DNA of 64,000 nt, from NCBI GenBank assembly GCA_001898965.1, contig MKVW01000001.1, positions 267,826 through 331,825 on the forward strand. Reading direction: 5' to 3'. The DNA comes from Rhizobiales bacterium 62-17 (GTDB lineage Bacteria; Pseudomonadota; Alphaproteobacteria; Rhizobiales; Beijerinckiaceae). A model generated the notes under the pieces. That model had not been told where the DNA came from. It ran no database searches and saw only the letters and a list, made by a program, of their open reading frames with translations. Position 1 is the first letter of the stretch. The number at the start of each line of letters is the position of its first letter. Both the position numbers and the translations under genes were made by a program. Below are positions 17,234 to 25,013 of the stretch, piece by piece.

Positions 17234-18243
17234 GCCGTGGCCTTTTTCAGGACCTGTCCCGTCGCCTGGCGCACGCGTCGCCAAGGGTCGTTCATTTCGG
17301 CGGCGAGAACGGCGTCGTAATCACGGCCGATGTCGGCGATCGCCTCGGCCGTGCTGCGGATGGCTTTCACCTGTTCGACGCTGTGCCCGGCCGACCACAG
17401 GTCGCGCCAGGCTTTCTGATCCTCCGCCGCCGTCGTCATGTCGAATTTACTGCGTGCCTTGAGATTGTCCGGATCGAGACCCGCTGCTACCAGGCTTGGG
17501 CGCAGTTTATTCGCATAGGCGCCGGTGATGGCATTGGTGCAGATGATGTCGGAGAACTGGCTGTCGACCACCATCTGCTTGTAGTCCGGCTGGGCCAGGC
17601 TTTCGTCGGTGGCGATGAAGCGCGTGCCCATATAGCCGAGATCGGCACCCATGGCCTGAACGGCGCGCAAATGCTGGCCGGAGGTGAGGCCACCGGCAAC
17701 GACGATGATGCCATCGAAGAAAGACCGGACGCTTGCCACGAAAGCTGGCGCCGTCATCTGCCCTGTATGGCCACCGGCGCCCGAGCAGACCAGCACCAGT
17801 CCGTCAACGCCGCTTTCGGCGGCCTTGCGGGCATAAGCCGGCGTGTTGACGTCGGCGAAAACCAGGCCGCCGTAGCTATGCACCGTATCGACGACGGCCT
17901 TCGGTCCGCCAAGCGCCGTGATGATCAACGGCGCACGATATTTGACGCAGAGATCGAGGTCCGGCGCCAGCCGCTTGTTGGTGGAATGAACCACGAGATT
18001 GACGGCCCAGGGCGCCGCCGGTCGGCCGGCGCCGCGCGCGCCGTCAAGGCGCGTCGTCAGATCGGCAAGCCAGGATTCCAGAATATCGGGCGAACGCGCA
18101 TTGAGCGAGGGCACGGCGCCGATGGCCCCGTTCAGGCACGCAGCCGCGACGAGATCGACGCCCGAGACGAGAAACATCGGCGCGACGATCAAGGGCAGTT
18201 GCAGCCCATCGGTGAGGGGGGCGGGCAATGGCCGGTTGGTCAT
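17230..18243 (-). CDS. Nitronate monooxygenase-like FMN protein (set A)
   Basis: A 337-residue TIM-barrel flavoprotein of the NMO/2-nitropropane dioxygenase family. Family signatures are LIVAPMFLVSGVDLVAAA at the start, SGAGGHTGQMT with the catalytic-position His, and the phosphate-binding MGADLGYMGTRFIAT. True NMOs oxidise alkyl nitronates, but the same fold includes IpdC, a reductase of the steroid C/D-ring pathway acting on CoA thioesters. Being coupled to an acyl-CoA synthetase argues for a CoA-ester role here. The ATG at 18243 was chosen over a long upstream extension (to 18486) that lacks family similarity and overlaps the oxygenase gene. Confidence 0.85.
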   Translation of the reverse strand: MTNRPLPAPLTDGLQLPLIVAPMFLVSGVDLVAAACLNGAIGAVPSLNARSPDILESWLADLTTRLDGARGAGRPAAPWAVNLVVHSTNKRLAPDLDLCVKYRAPLIITALGGPKAVVDTVHSYGGLVFADVNTPAYARKAAESGVDGLVLVCSGAGGHTGQMTAPAFVASVRSFFDGIIVVAGGLTSGQHLRAVQAMGADLGYMGTRFIATDESLAQPDYKQMVVDSQFSDIICTNAITGAYANKLRPSLVAAGLDPDNLKARSKFDMTTAAEDQKAWRDLWSAGHSVEQVKAIRSTAEAIADIGRDYDAVLAAEMNDPWRRVRQATGQVLKKATA

Positions 18244-18260
18244 GAGGCGTCCTGCATCTT

Positions 18261-19733
18261 TTACGCGGTGAGGAGTTCGGCCGGCGCCCAGAAGGCGTGG
18301 GCGCCGGTCGGCACTTGATGGGGCAGGAGGATGCGTGTGATCGGCCCCTGCGTAATGTCCTGCGCGTCGAAGATGGCGCACTCGCCTTTGCCGCTGTTGA
18401 GATTGGTGACGAAGGTCAGGAGATAGCCATCGTCTTCGCTCTTGCCATGCGGGCGCGGCGCGAATGGCGCTTCGCTGATATAGCAACCCTTCGGCATCAT
18501 GTAGGTCTGGGTCTGTCCGGTTTGAAAATCATACTTCTTCAGACCTTCGAGCAGCCAGAAGCCTTTCGCCGGCACGGCATTGTAGCTGTAGCGATAGGGG
18601 CGGCCGCCAAGGTCCGCATTGGTCATCGGAAATTCGGTGACCTGATCGTCGAGATATTCTTCCTTCGTCTGGCCGGTCTTCATGTTGAAGCGCCAGCGGT
18701 GCATATGGGTTTCCTGCAGATGCATGTCGAGCATCGCCATCATGCGGGCGTAGCCCTCTTTCGGGAATGGCGCGAGGTCCGGCACCGGATTGGTCTGGAT
18801 ACAGCCCTCCATGACCACGTCGTCGCCCTCTTCATAGCAATTGGCGAGGTGCAGGATGTAGCAGGGTTTGGCCTCGAACCACTTGATGTCGTCATTGGTG
18901 CCGAAGCGCGGAATGATGCCGAAGCGCGCCGGCACATCGCGATGGAAAGCGAGACGATGCGCGCCTTTGGCCAGATATTTCTCGTCGAAGAACATCGGCA
19001 GGTCGTGCAGGATCGAATAATGGCTTGTGAAGCCAAGATCGTGCGGCCAGCGCGGGCCGGGCAGTTCGATCGGCACGTAATGGACCAGCTTGTTGTCCCG
19101 GTCGACGACGCCATAGTTCATGTAGGGGTGACGTTCGCCATAGTTGAAGAACATCATATGGCCGGTGGCCTGATCGTGTTTGAAATGCGAACAGATGCCA
19201 TAGGGCTGCACGTCCAGCGCCCAATTCTCGTCCGGGCCGAACGTGTCCAAGGTGATCGGATCGAGCCGATAGGGTTCGCTGCATTGGGACATGGCGACGA
19301 TAACCTTGCCACCATGGACGATGATGTCCGTCCCGGCATTGTCCTTCATCTTGCCGATACTGCCCCAGCCGCGCCGCGTACCTTTGCGTGGCTCGATAAT
19401 GCCGGGCCAGAGCGATTTGCCGGCGCCTTGCTCGGCGAGAAAGCCGACGGTGCGTGTATAGCGGTTGCGATAGGCCGCCTTGCCGTTTTCGAAATGCAAG
19501 GCATGCACCATGCCGTCGCCATCGAAAGGATGAAAGCGGCCGATCGGTTCATGCACCTGGTTGTGGCCGTTGCGCAGATAAACGCCGTGAAGATCGCGCG
19601 GAATTTCGCCGACGATTTCCAGATCGGGTGTCGTCACCGTCCATTCGGTGTCGCAGGGCTTCCAGGCTTCGTTGAGATAGGGGTTTTCATTCGGGTAGAC
19701 GATGGTGCTGGGAAACAGGGTCGAGGTTTTCAT
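18261..19733 (-). CDS. Carotenoid/lignostilbene-type cleavage oxygenase (set A)
   Basis: A 490-residue seven-bladed propeller oxygenase with a non-haem iron. The four iron-binding histidines are H183 (CSHFKHD), H231 (PHDLGFT), H295 (YILHLAN) and H479 (GAHAFW). Such enzymes split a C=C bond with O2 to give two carbonyl products from carotenoids, apocarotenoids, stilbenes or phenylpropenes. FHPFDGDGMVHALHFENG is a family block. There is no signal peptide. It lies between the thiolase and the flavoprotein in set A, with short gaps of 23 and 17 bases. Paralogue: the protein at 33701. Confidence 0.93.
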   Translation of the reverse strand: MKTSTLFPSTIVYPNENPYLNEAWKPCDTEWTVTTPDLEIVGEIPRDLHGVYLRNGHNQVHEPIGRFHPFDGDGMVHALHFENGKAAYRNRYTRTVGFLAEQGAGKSLWPGIIEPRKGTRRGWGSIGKMKDNAGTDIIVHGGKVIVAMSQCSEPYRLDPITLDTFGPDENWALDVQPYGICSHFKHDQATGHMMFFNYGERHPYMNYGVVDRDNKLVHYVPIELPGPRWPHDLGFTSHYSILHDLPMFFDEKYLAKGAHRLAFHRDVPARFGIIPRFGTNDDIKWFEAKPCYILHLANCYEEGDDVVMEGCIQTNPVPDLAPFPKEGYARMMAMLDMHLQETHMHRWRFNMKTGQTKEEYLDDQVTEFPMTNADLGGRPYRYSYNAVPAKGFWLLEGLKKYDFQTGQTQTYMMPKGCYISEAPFAPRPHGKSEDDGYLLTFVTNLNSGKGECAIFDAQDITQGPITRILLPHQVPTGAHAFWAPAELLTA

Positions 19734-19756
19734 GACGGAACTCCAAGCTCCAAACG

Positions 19757-20956
19757 TCAGACGGCGAGATTTTCAACGAGCATGACGGCGGCGACGCCGG
19801 CCGCGCCGGCGATGCCCACTAGGCCATAGCGACCGCGGCGGCGTTCGAGTTCATCGAGTAAGGTGCTCACCAGCATGACGCCGGTTGCGCCCATGGGATG
19901 GCCAAGCGCGATGGACGAGCCGTTGACGTTGAACCGCTCCAGCGGAATGCCAAGCGTATGGATGTAGTGCAGCGTGACGGCGGCGAAGGAATCGCGCACC
20001 TCGAAAAGATCGATATCTTCGATCCGAAGACCCGTACGATCCAGGCATTTGCGCGTCGCTTCCACTGCGCCGGTCTGGGTGATCGCGGTACAGGCCTCGC
20101 TCCAGCCCAGAATGCGGGCGCGCGGCTTGAGGCCCAGGCTTTTCAGTGCTTTCTCTGAGGCGACGAGTGCGGCGGCCGCGCCATCGGCCATCTGCGGCGA
20201 ATTGCCGACATGATGCACGTGGCTGATTTCACCAAGTTGAGGAAAGAGGGCGCGCAGGCGGTCGTCACCGCCTTTTGCGCCAACCTCGATAAAAGCCGCA
20301 TCGCGCGCTGCCAGTTTTTCGCGGGTGACATCGCTGCGCACGGTCTCGTCGGCTTCGAGAACGATCGCGCCTTCCGCGTTCTTGATCGGTGTCAGCGCGC
20401 GGCTGAACCGGCCGTCGGCCTTGGCTGCCGCTGCGCGGCTGTGGGAGAGAAAGGCGTAATCGTCGCATTGCTCGCGGCTAAACCCGTGTTGGGTGGCGAC
20501 GAGATCGGCGCTGAGGCCGATATGAACGAAATTGGTGCGCTTGGCGACGTCCTTGTCGGTAAACAAAGCACCGTTGTCACCAAACATAGGTACACGCGAC
20601 ATCATTTCGACGCCGCCCGCAACGACCGCGCCGTCATTGGCGGCGGCTTGCGCGGCCGCCAGATTGACCGCCGAGAGGCCGGATGCGCAGAAGCGATTGA
20701 GGGTCATGCCTGAGAGATTGGGGCTCCAGCCGGCATAGAGCGCCGCCGTCTTGCCGACATTGGCACCCTGATCGCCACTTTGGGTCACACAACCGACAAT
20801 GAGATCGTCGAGCCGTTCCGGCTCGAAACCTGCCCGTTCCTGCAAAGCGGTCAGCGTCTGCGCCAGAAGGTAAACCGGTTTCACCCCGGCCAAGGCACCC
20901 GTGGGCTTGGCGACACCGCGCGGGCTGCGCACCGCATCAACGAGATAGGCATCCAT
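19757..20956 (-). CDS. Thiolase-like enzyme lacking the second catalytic Cys (set A)
   Basis: A 399-residue degradative-type thiolase and the first gene of set A. The nucleophile C90 (NRFCASGLSA) and H353 (ALGHPMGATG) are in place. The C-terminal cysteine of ordinary thiolases (CIGGG-type) is replaced: the aligned stretch reads RYGLVGIAGAAG, with Ala383 where Cys is expected. The usual NEAF box reads RDSF. The enzyme can probably still form an acyl- or acetyl-enzyme, but classical acetyl-CoA release or condensation is doubtful. The ATG at 20956 follows GGAGGA. Its promoter carries the 17-bp palindrome at 20981. Confidence 0.87.
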   Translation of the reverse strand: MDAYLVDAVRSPRGVAKPTGALAGVKPVYLLAQTLTALQERAGFEPERLDDLIVGCVTQSGDQGANVGKTAALYAGWSPNLSGMTLNRFCASGLSAVNLAAAQAAANDGAVVAGGVEMMSRVPMFGDNGALFTDKDVAKRTNFVHIGLSADLVATQHGFSREQCDDYAFLSHSRAAAAKADGRFSRALTPIKNAEGAIVLEADETVRSDVTREKLAARDAAFIEVGAKGGDDRLRALFPQLGEISHVHHVGNSPQMADGAAAALVASEKALKSLGLKPRARILGWSEACTAITQTGAVEATRKCLDRTGLRIEDIDLFEVRDSFAAVTLHYIHTLGIPLERFNVNGSSIALGHPMGATGVMLVSTLLDELERRRGRYGLVGIAGAAGVAAVMLVENLAV

Positions 20957-20974
20957 GAGACATCCTCCGCCGAT

Positions 20975-21003
20975 AATGTAACTTCATTTATTGAAGTAAA
21001 CAA
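20975..21003 (-). promoter_or_regulatory. Set A promoter with operator filling the spacer
   Basis: On the minus strand: TTGTTT (21003-20998) as -35, exactly 17 bases, then TACATT (20980-20975) as -10. The 17-base spacer is itself the palindrome ACTTCA-ATAAA-TGAAGT (20997-20981). Transcription would start some 12 bases before the thiolase ATG. A protein bound here would directly compete with, or in some cases realign, RNA polymerase. Confidence 0.6.
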
Positions 21004-21046
21004 GTCAGGCGATGGCGTGCCGAGAAATAAGGACTGTACCGGGATA

Positions 21047-22000
21047 TCAGGGGATCAGTTGCACCGTCTGGCGCTGCAGGTGCTCTTGGCAGTGGCTGCA
21101 ATTGAGGCTCGGACGCAGCGTCGCGCCGCAGGTGGTGTGCAGGATGCGGAAATTTTCCGGATGGGCGGTCAGCCAGCGGTTGCCCCAATCGACCGTGAAA
21201 ATCACGATGGGGAACAGCTCCAGGCCTTTTTCGGTCAGGCGGTAGAATTTGCGGCGTGGCGTCTCGTCGTGGCTCTCTTTGCGTAAAATGCCGAGCGTGA
21301 CGAATTTCGCCAGCCGGTTCGACAGGATGGCCGGCGGAATGGCCAAAAACAACCGCAGCTCGTCGAAGCCGTGCTTGCCGAGAAACAGCGCGCCCAGGAG
21401 CATATTGCTCCAGCGGTCACCGATGATCTGCAAGGTCTGACTTTGCAGGAATTTGCTGCGCCCTCCACGGCCCACGGCATTGGAGCGGCGCGTGTTCGGC
21501 ACGTTCACCAGTTTGGCGGCCAAAGCGCTGGACCGTGCGGCAACCATTTCGAGCCGTGTGTCACGGGCCGTGACCCTCTCGCCGCAATGGCTGCAGATCA
21601 GGACGGGATGCGTCGCATGGCCACAGCTCGTGTGCAGGATCATCGACGTGGTCTTGCCGCGTCGCCCCTTGGCATAACGGGCTTCCCAATCCCTGATCGA
21701 GATCAACAGCGTCCAGAGTTCGAGGCCGCGATCGGTCAGCCGGTATTCGCGATGCACGCCCTGAGGCGTGGCCGGCTGTCGTTCGAGAATCTGATAGGAG
21801 ACGAGCCGGCTCAGACGATCGCTGAGAACCGGCTCGGGAATGGGCATGCCCTCGCTGGTGAAAAGCTCGCGCCATTGGCTATAGCGCCGCGCACCGCGAA
21901 AGGCGTGCCGCAGAATATGCAATGTCCAGGCATCGCCAGTGACCGCCTGGGCCAGGCGGGCCGGGGTCACCAATTGTGCGGACTTGTCTTTGCTCACCAC
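21047..22000 (-). CDS. Tandem HxlR-type winged-helix regulator with two Cys/His knuckles
   Basis: A 317-residue protein made of two HxlR-like halves. Half 1 (residues 13 to about 110) has TGDAWTLHILRHAFRG and VLSDRLSRLVSYQIL; half 2 (about 185 to 280) has IGDRWSNMLLGALFLG and ILSNRLAKFVTLGIL. Each half ends in a short module: LHTSCGHATHPVLICSHCG and LHTTCGATLRPSLNCSHCQ, suggesting a bound metal or redox thiol pair. Ordinary HxlR proteins have one domain and act as dimers, so this chain is a built-in dimer. It is divergent from the hydrolase at 22162, with palindrome 22118-22134 between them, indicating autoregulation. Confidence 0.85.
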   Translation of the reverse strand: MVSKDKSAQLVTPARLAQAVTGDAWTLHILRHAFRGARRYSQWRELFTSEGMPIPEPVLSDRLSRLVSYQILERQPATPQGVHREYRLTDRGLELWTLLISIRDWEARYAKGRRGKTTSMILHTSCGHATHPVLICSHCGERVTARDTRLEMVAARSSALAAKLVNVPNTRRSNAVGRGGRSKFLQSQTLQIIGDRWSNMLLGALFLGKHGFDELRLFLAIPPAILSNRLAKFVTLGILRKESHDETPRRKFYRLTEKGLELFPIVIFTVDWGNRWLTAHPENFRILHTTCGATLRPSLNCSHCQEHLQRQTVQLIP

Positions 22001-22111
22001 ATGCGATCCGAAAACCTCTTTGGGTTCTTAACTGAGTCCCGCCGGGGAATGAAGCCGCGTTATCCGCGCGAGAATTGAGGAGTTCAATTATCTGCCGACA
22101 AGGGGCTTGCA

Positions 22112-22134
22112 ATTATCACTTCAATAAATGAAGT
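22112..22134 (-). promoter_or_regulatory. Operator and -10 element in the regulator/hydrolase divergent region
   Basis: The palindrome ACTTCAATAAATGAAGT occupies 22118-22134 and is the exact reverse complement of the one at 20981-20997. Read toward the regulator gene it is directly followed by GATAAT (22117-22112), a near-consensus -10, so again the palindrome takes the spacer position; the matching -35 (CCTAAA) is poor. The hydrolase promoter on the plus strand is not obvious. Confidence 0.6.
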
Positions 22135-22161
22135 TTTAGGCGAAATCCCTTGGAGTACAGC

Positions 22162-22947
22162 ATGACCAAGCCGCGAATCCCCGATTACAGCGTCACTGGC
22201 GCGGGCGATATCACCATCGTGCTCCTGCACGGCGCGTTTGGCGCCAAGGACTATTGGCGGGCGCAAATCCAAGCTTTGGTCGCCGCCGGCTATCGCGTGC
22301 TGGCCTGGGATGCGCCGGGCTATGGTTTGAGCCCATTGCCACAGCCCTTCTCGGTCGAGGTCGCCGCCGAGGCGCTCGGCCGTTTGCTCCATGTCGCCGG
22401 TGGTCAGCGCAATGTGCTCGTCGGTCATTCCATGGGCGGCATGATCGCGCAGCGTGCCTTTGGTCTGTTTCCGGATAAAGTCGCCGGTCTCATTCTCTCC
22501 GCGACAAGCGCTGCTTTCGGCCGGCCCGATGGCGAGTGGCAGCAGCAATTCGTTCGCGATCGCGTCGCGCCGCTTGATGCGGGGCAGAGCATCGCCGAAT
22601 ACACGCCCGGCATGCTGCGCCAGATGATGGGGGCGAATGCGCATGGGCCGGCTGTCGATCTGGTGATTGGCACCGTGGGTACGATGCGCGAGGAGACCTT
22701 CCGCGCCGCCGTCTCGGCCATCGTCCATTACGATGGTCGCGATATACTGCCTAAAATCAACGTGCCGACCCTGTGCATCGCGGGCGAAGGGGATCGCACG
22801 GCGCCCGCCGCCGTCATGGAGAAGATGGCGACCAAGATCGCTGGTGCCGAATATGTCTGCATGAAAGGCGTCGGTCACTTCGGCTGGGCCGAGCAGCCTG
22901 AAGCCTTCAACGGCATCGTTCTCGACTTTTTACGTCGCCGGCTTTGA
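22162..22947 (+). CDS. Alpha/beta hydrolase next to the HxlR regulator
   Basis: A 261-residue cytoplasmic hydrolase. HGAFGAKDYW is the oxyanion segment, the nucleophile Ser90 sits in VGHSMGG, the acid is in AGEGDRTAP, and the His in GVGHFGWAEQP. The fold group includes meta-cleavage-product hydrolases and lactonases or esterases of catabolic pathways. The ATG at 22162 follows TTGGAG. It is transcribed away from the tandem HxlR regulator from a shared operator region, so it probably belongs to the same regulon as set A. Its stop abuts the convergent SDR gene. Confidence 0.88.
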   Translation: MTKPRIPDYSVTGAGDITIVLLHGAFGAKDYWRAQIQALVAAGYRVLAWDAPGYGLSPLPQPFSVEVAAEALGRLLHVAGGQRNVLVGHSMGGMIAQRAFGLFPDKVAGLILSATSAAFGRPDGEWQQQFVRDRVAPLDAGQSIAEYTPGMLRQMMGANAHGPAVDLVIGTVGTMREETFRAAVSAIVHYDGRDILPKINVPTLCIAGEGDRTAPAAVMEKMATKIAGAEYVCMKGVGHFGWAEQPEAFNGIVLDFLRRRL

Positions 22948-23730
22948 TCACTGCACATAAGTACCGCCGTCGACGATCATCGTCTCGCCGGTCATATAGC
23001 GCGAGGCAGCACCCAGCATGAACAGGATCGGCCCGACCATGTCATCGGCCACGGCGACGCGCTTCAGCGGCACGCGCTTGGCGTAAAGGCTTGGATCCAT
23101 ATCGTCGAAGACTTTTTCGCGGCCCGTGCCGCCGACGAGAAAGGCCGTGTCCGTCAGTCCGGGCGCCAGCGCGTTGACGCGCACCCGCGGCGCGTTTTCA
23201 CGGGCCAAGCCCTTGGTCAGCGCGACAATGCCGGCCTTGGCGGCCGAATAGTGGACATAGCCGCCATAAACATCCAAGCCGAGCGTGGAGGTGACATTGA
23301 CCATCGCCGCCTGTTTGCCCTTGCGCAGGAGAGGTAAAGCCGCTCGGGCGCAGAGGAATTGATTGCGCAGATTGCCGGCCAGAACCTCGTCAAAGATCGC
23401 GACTGGCAGTTCCGCGATGGGATGGAAGCCCTTCATGAAGCCGGCGAGATTGACGAAACCGTCAAGGTGGCCCCATTGCCGTTCGAGATCGGCGAAGGCG
23501 CTGATAACACTTTCTTCCTTGCTGCCGTCGATGGCGCTGACGACAACGCCGGCCGATGGCGCGTGCTGTTCGATCGAGGTCGGCAAATCGAGCACCGCAA
23601 CCTCAACGCCCGTATCGAGCAGCGCACGGACGAGCGCACGCCCCATCCCACCGCAACCACCGACGACGGCGACGCGGGCGCCGGCGGCTGGGCCAAGACG
23701 GGAGAAATCGATCGCGGGCAACTCGCTCAT
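22948..23730 (-). CDS. Short-chain dehydrogenase/reductase (SDR)
   Basis: A 260-residue classical SDR. The nucleotide-binding glycine motif is VVGGCGGMGRALVRAL, the catalytic Tyr/Lys appear in YVHYSAAKAG with the Ser upstream in NVTSTLG, and a C-terminal GETMIVDGGTYVQ tail is typical. It oxidises or reduces an alcohol/ketone with NAD(P). The ATG at 23730 is preceded by GGAG; an upstream in-frame extension to 23793 would overlap the terminator hairpin at 23755-23786. It is the last gene of the transporter operon, or a separately read unit after that hairpin. Confidence 0.88.
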   Translation of the reverse strand: MSELPAIDFSRLGPAAGARVAVVGGCGGMGRALVRALLDTGVEVAVLDLPTSIEQHAPSAGVVVSAIDGSKEESVISAFADLERQWGHLDGFVNLAGFMKGFHPIAELPVAIFDEVLAGNLRNQFLCARAALPLLRKGKQAAMVNVTSTLGLDVYGGYVHYSAAKAGIVALTKGLARENAPRVRVNALAPGLTDTAFLVGGTGREKVFDDMDPSLYAKRVPLKRVAVADDMVGPILFMLGAASRYMTGETMIVDGGTYVQ

Positions 23731-23754
23731 GCTTTTCGGGGCTCCACATAGACA

Positions 23755-23786
23755 AGAAAACGGCGCCGCGAGAGAACGCGGCGCCG
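23755..23786 (-). terminator. Terminator/attenuator hairpin behind the binding-protein gene
   Basis: CGGCGCCGCG (23761-23770) and CGCGGCGCCG (23777-23786) make a perfect 10-bp GC stem with a 6-base loop. On the minus strand it is followed by TTTTCTTGT. It lies between the ABC binding-protein gene and the SDR gene. Confidence 0.85.
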
Positions 23787-23801
23787 ACATCAACGTGCTG
23801 C

Positions 23802-24986
23802 TTATTTCGGGTCGATCATGCCACTGACCGGCATCCAGACACCGTTCTTGACCTGGCTGACCTGTACGGTTTCCGGATCGATGTGGTTATTCTTGAACCG
23901 CTTCGGTCCATAGAAGATCGGGCTGCCGCTGTATGTCGACTCTTGCAGGCCCTTGACCACTTTGTCGGCGGTGAGATCGCGGCCGGCGGGCTGCAGGCCG
24001 AATTTCACGAACCAGTCCGTATAGGCATAGGCCAGGAAGGCGTTCTCGTCCGGTTCGATCTTGAACAGCTTGCGATATTTTTCCTGCCAGACTTTGACAT
24101 CGGCCGGTTCGCTGCCCGGTGGCCAGATATACCAGGTGCCAATGCCATAAAGGCTCTCCACCGCACCTTTGCCGATTTCGGCAACGACGATCGTCCGCCC
24201 CGGAATGGTGGTGACGACCTTGACGCTGTCCCAGCCGAGTTTCTTCACCTCCGACATGACGCCGACGGTCTCGCGCGTTAGGGTCGCAGCCAGGATAACG
24301 TCGACATCGGCAGCTTTCATGCGCGCCACTTGCGATGAAAAGTCGATATCGCCGACTTTGTAGGAGGCCTCAGCAGCGAGCTTCATGCCGCGCGCTTCCA
24401 AAGCGGCGACAACGCCGATCTTGGTCAGTTCGCCCAGCGGGCCTTCCTGAAAGATGAAGCCGACCTTCTTGGCTTTGTTTTCGTCGATCATCCAGCCGAG
24501 GCCGGCTTTCGCGGTGGTGTCATAATCGGCCGTCGTCGTGAAGAGCAGCGGGCTGCGGCCGGAAATCTTCTGCAATACGGCAGCCGCCGCCCATGGCGAG
24601 AAATAGACGACGCCGGCATCGACGGCGCGTTTGACCACGGCGGCATTGGTGCCGGAGCCGAAGGCATTGACGATGGCGAAAACGCCGTCGCTGCGGATCA
24701 GCTTGTCGACGGCGCGCACCGCGAGCTGCGGCTGGCTGCCGTTGTCCTCGACGATGAGACGGACCTTTCGGCCGTTGATGCCGCCGGCCTCATTGGCCTC
24801 GTCGAAGCGCATCTGCATGCCGTTGCGCAATTGCGGCATGGCTGCCGCCACCGGTCCTGATAGATCGAGATGGGTGCCCAGCACGATCTCGGTATCGGTC
24901 ACGCCGGCAGCGCGTGCGAAGCCTCCCAGTCCCGTCAACATGGCGCCTGCCAGGGCGCCCGCAAGTATTGCTGTTTTCAAGCGCAT
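23802..24986 (-). CDS. Liv-type ABC transporter periplasmic binding protein
   Basis: A 394-residue type I periplasmic binding protein of the Leu/Ile/Val (LivJ/K) class. It has a Sec signal peptide (MRLKTAILAGALAGAML, cleavage near ARAAG), then VTDTEIVLGTHLDLSGPVAAA, the usual mature start of this family. The ligand pocket is diverse in the family and includes aromatic acids as well as amino acids; the setting with acyl-CoA ligases suggests a carboxylic acid. The ATG at 24986 has the best spacing after GGAGGGG; the ATG three bases earlier is too close to it. It is the penultimate gene of the operon and is followed by a hairpin. Confidence 0.92.
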   Translation of the reverse strand: MRLKTAILAGALAGAMLTGLGGFARAAGVTDTEIVLGTHLDLSGPVAAAMPQLRNGMQMRFDEANEAGGINGRKVRLIVEDNGSQPQLAVRAVDKLIRSDGVFAIVNAFGSGTNAAVVKRAVDAGVVYFSPWAAAAVLQKISGRSPLLFTTTADYDTTAKAGLGWMIDENKAKKVGFIFQEGPLGELTKIGVVAALEARGMKLAAEASYKVGDIDFSSQVARMKAADVDVILAATLTRETVGVMSEVKKLGWDSVKVVTTIPGRTIVVAEIGKGAVESLYGIGTWYIWPPGSEPADVKVWQEKYRKLFKIEPDENAFLAYAYTDWFVKFGLQPAGRDLTADKVVKGLQESTYSGSPIFYGPKRFKNNHIDPETVQVSQVKNGVWMPVSGMIDPK

Positions 24987-25013
24987 CATCCCCTCCGTTG
25001 CGATGTTCAACCC

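Noticed and set aside
18244-18486. N-terminal extension of the set A flavoprotein
   Set aside because: The extra 81 residues overlap the oxygenase gene, are Arg-rich and have no match to the family; the ATG at 18243 gives a normal start.
18297-19829. 510-codon frame antisense to the set A oxygenase
   Set aside because: The minus-strand protein has all four iron-binding histidines; the plus frame is a shadow.
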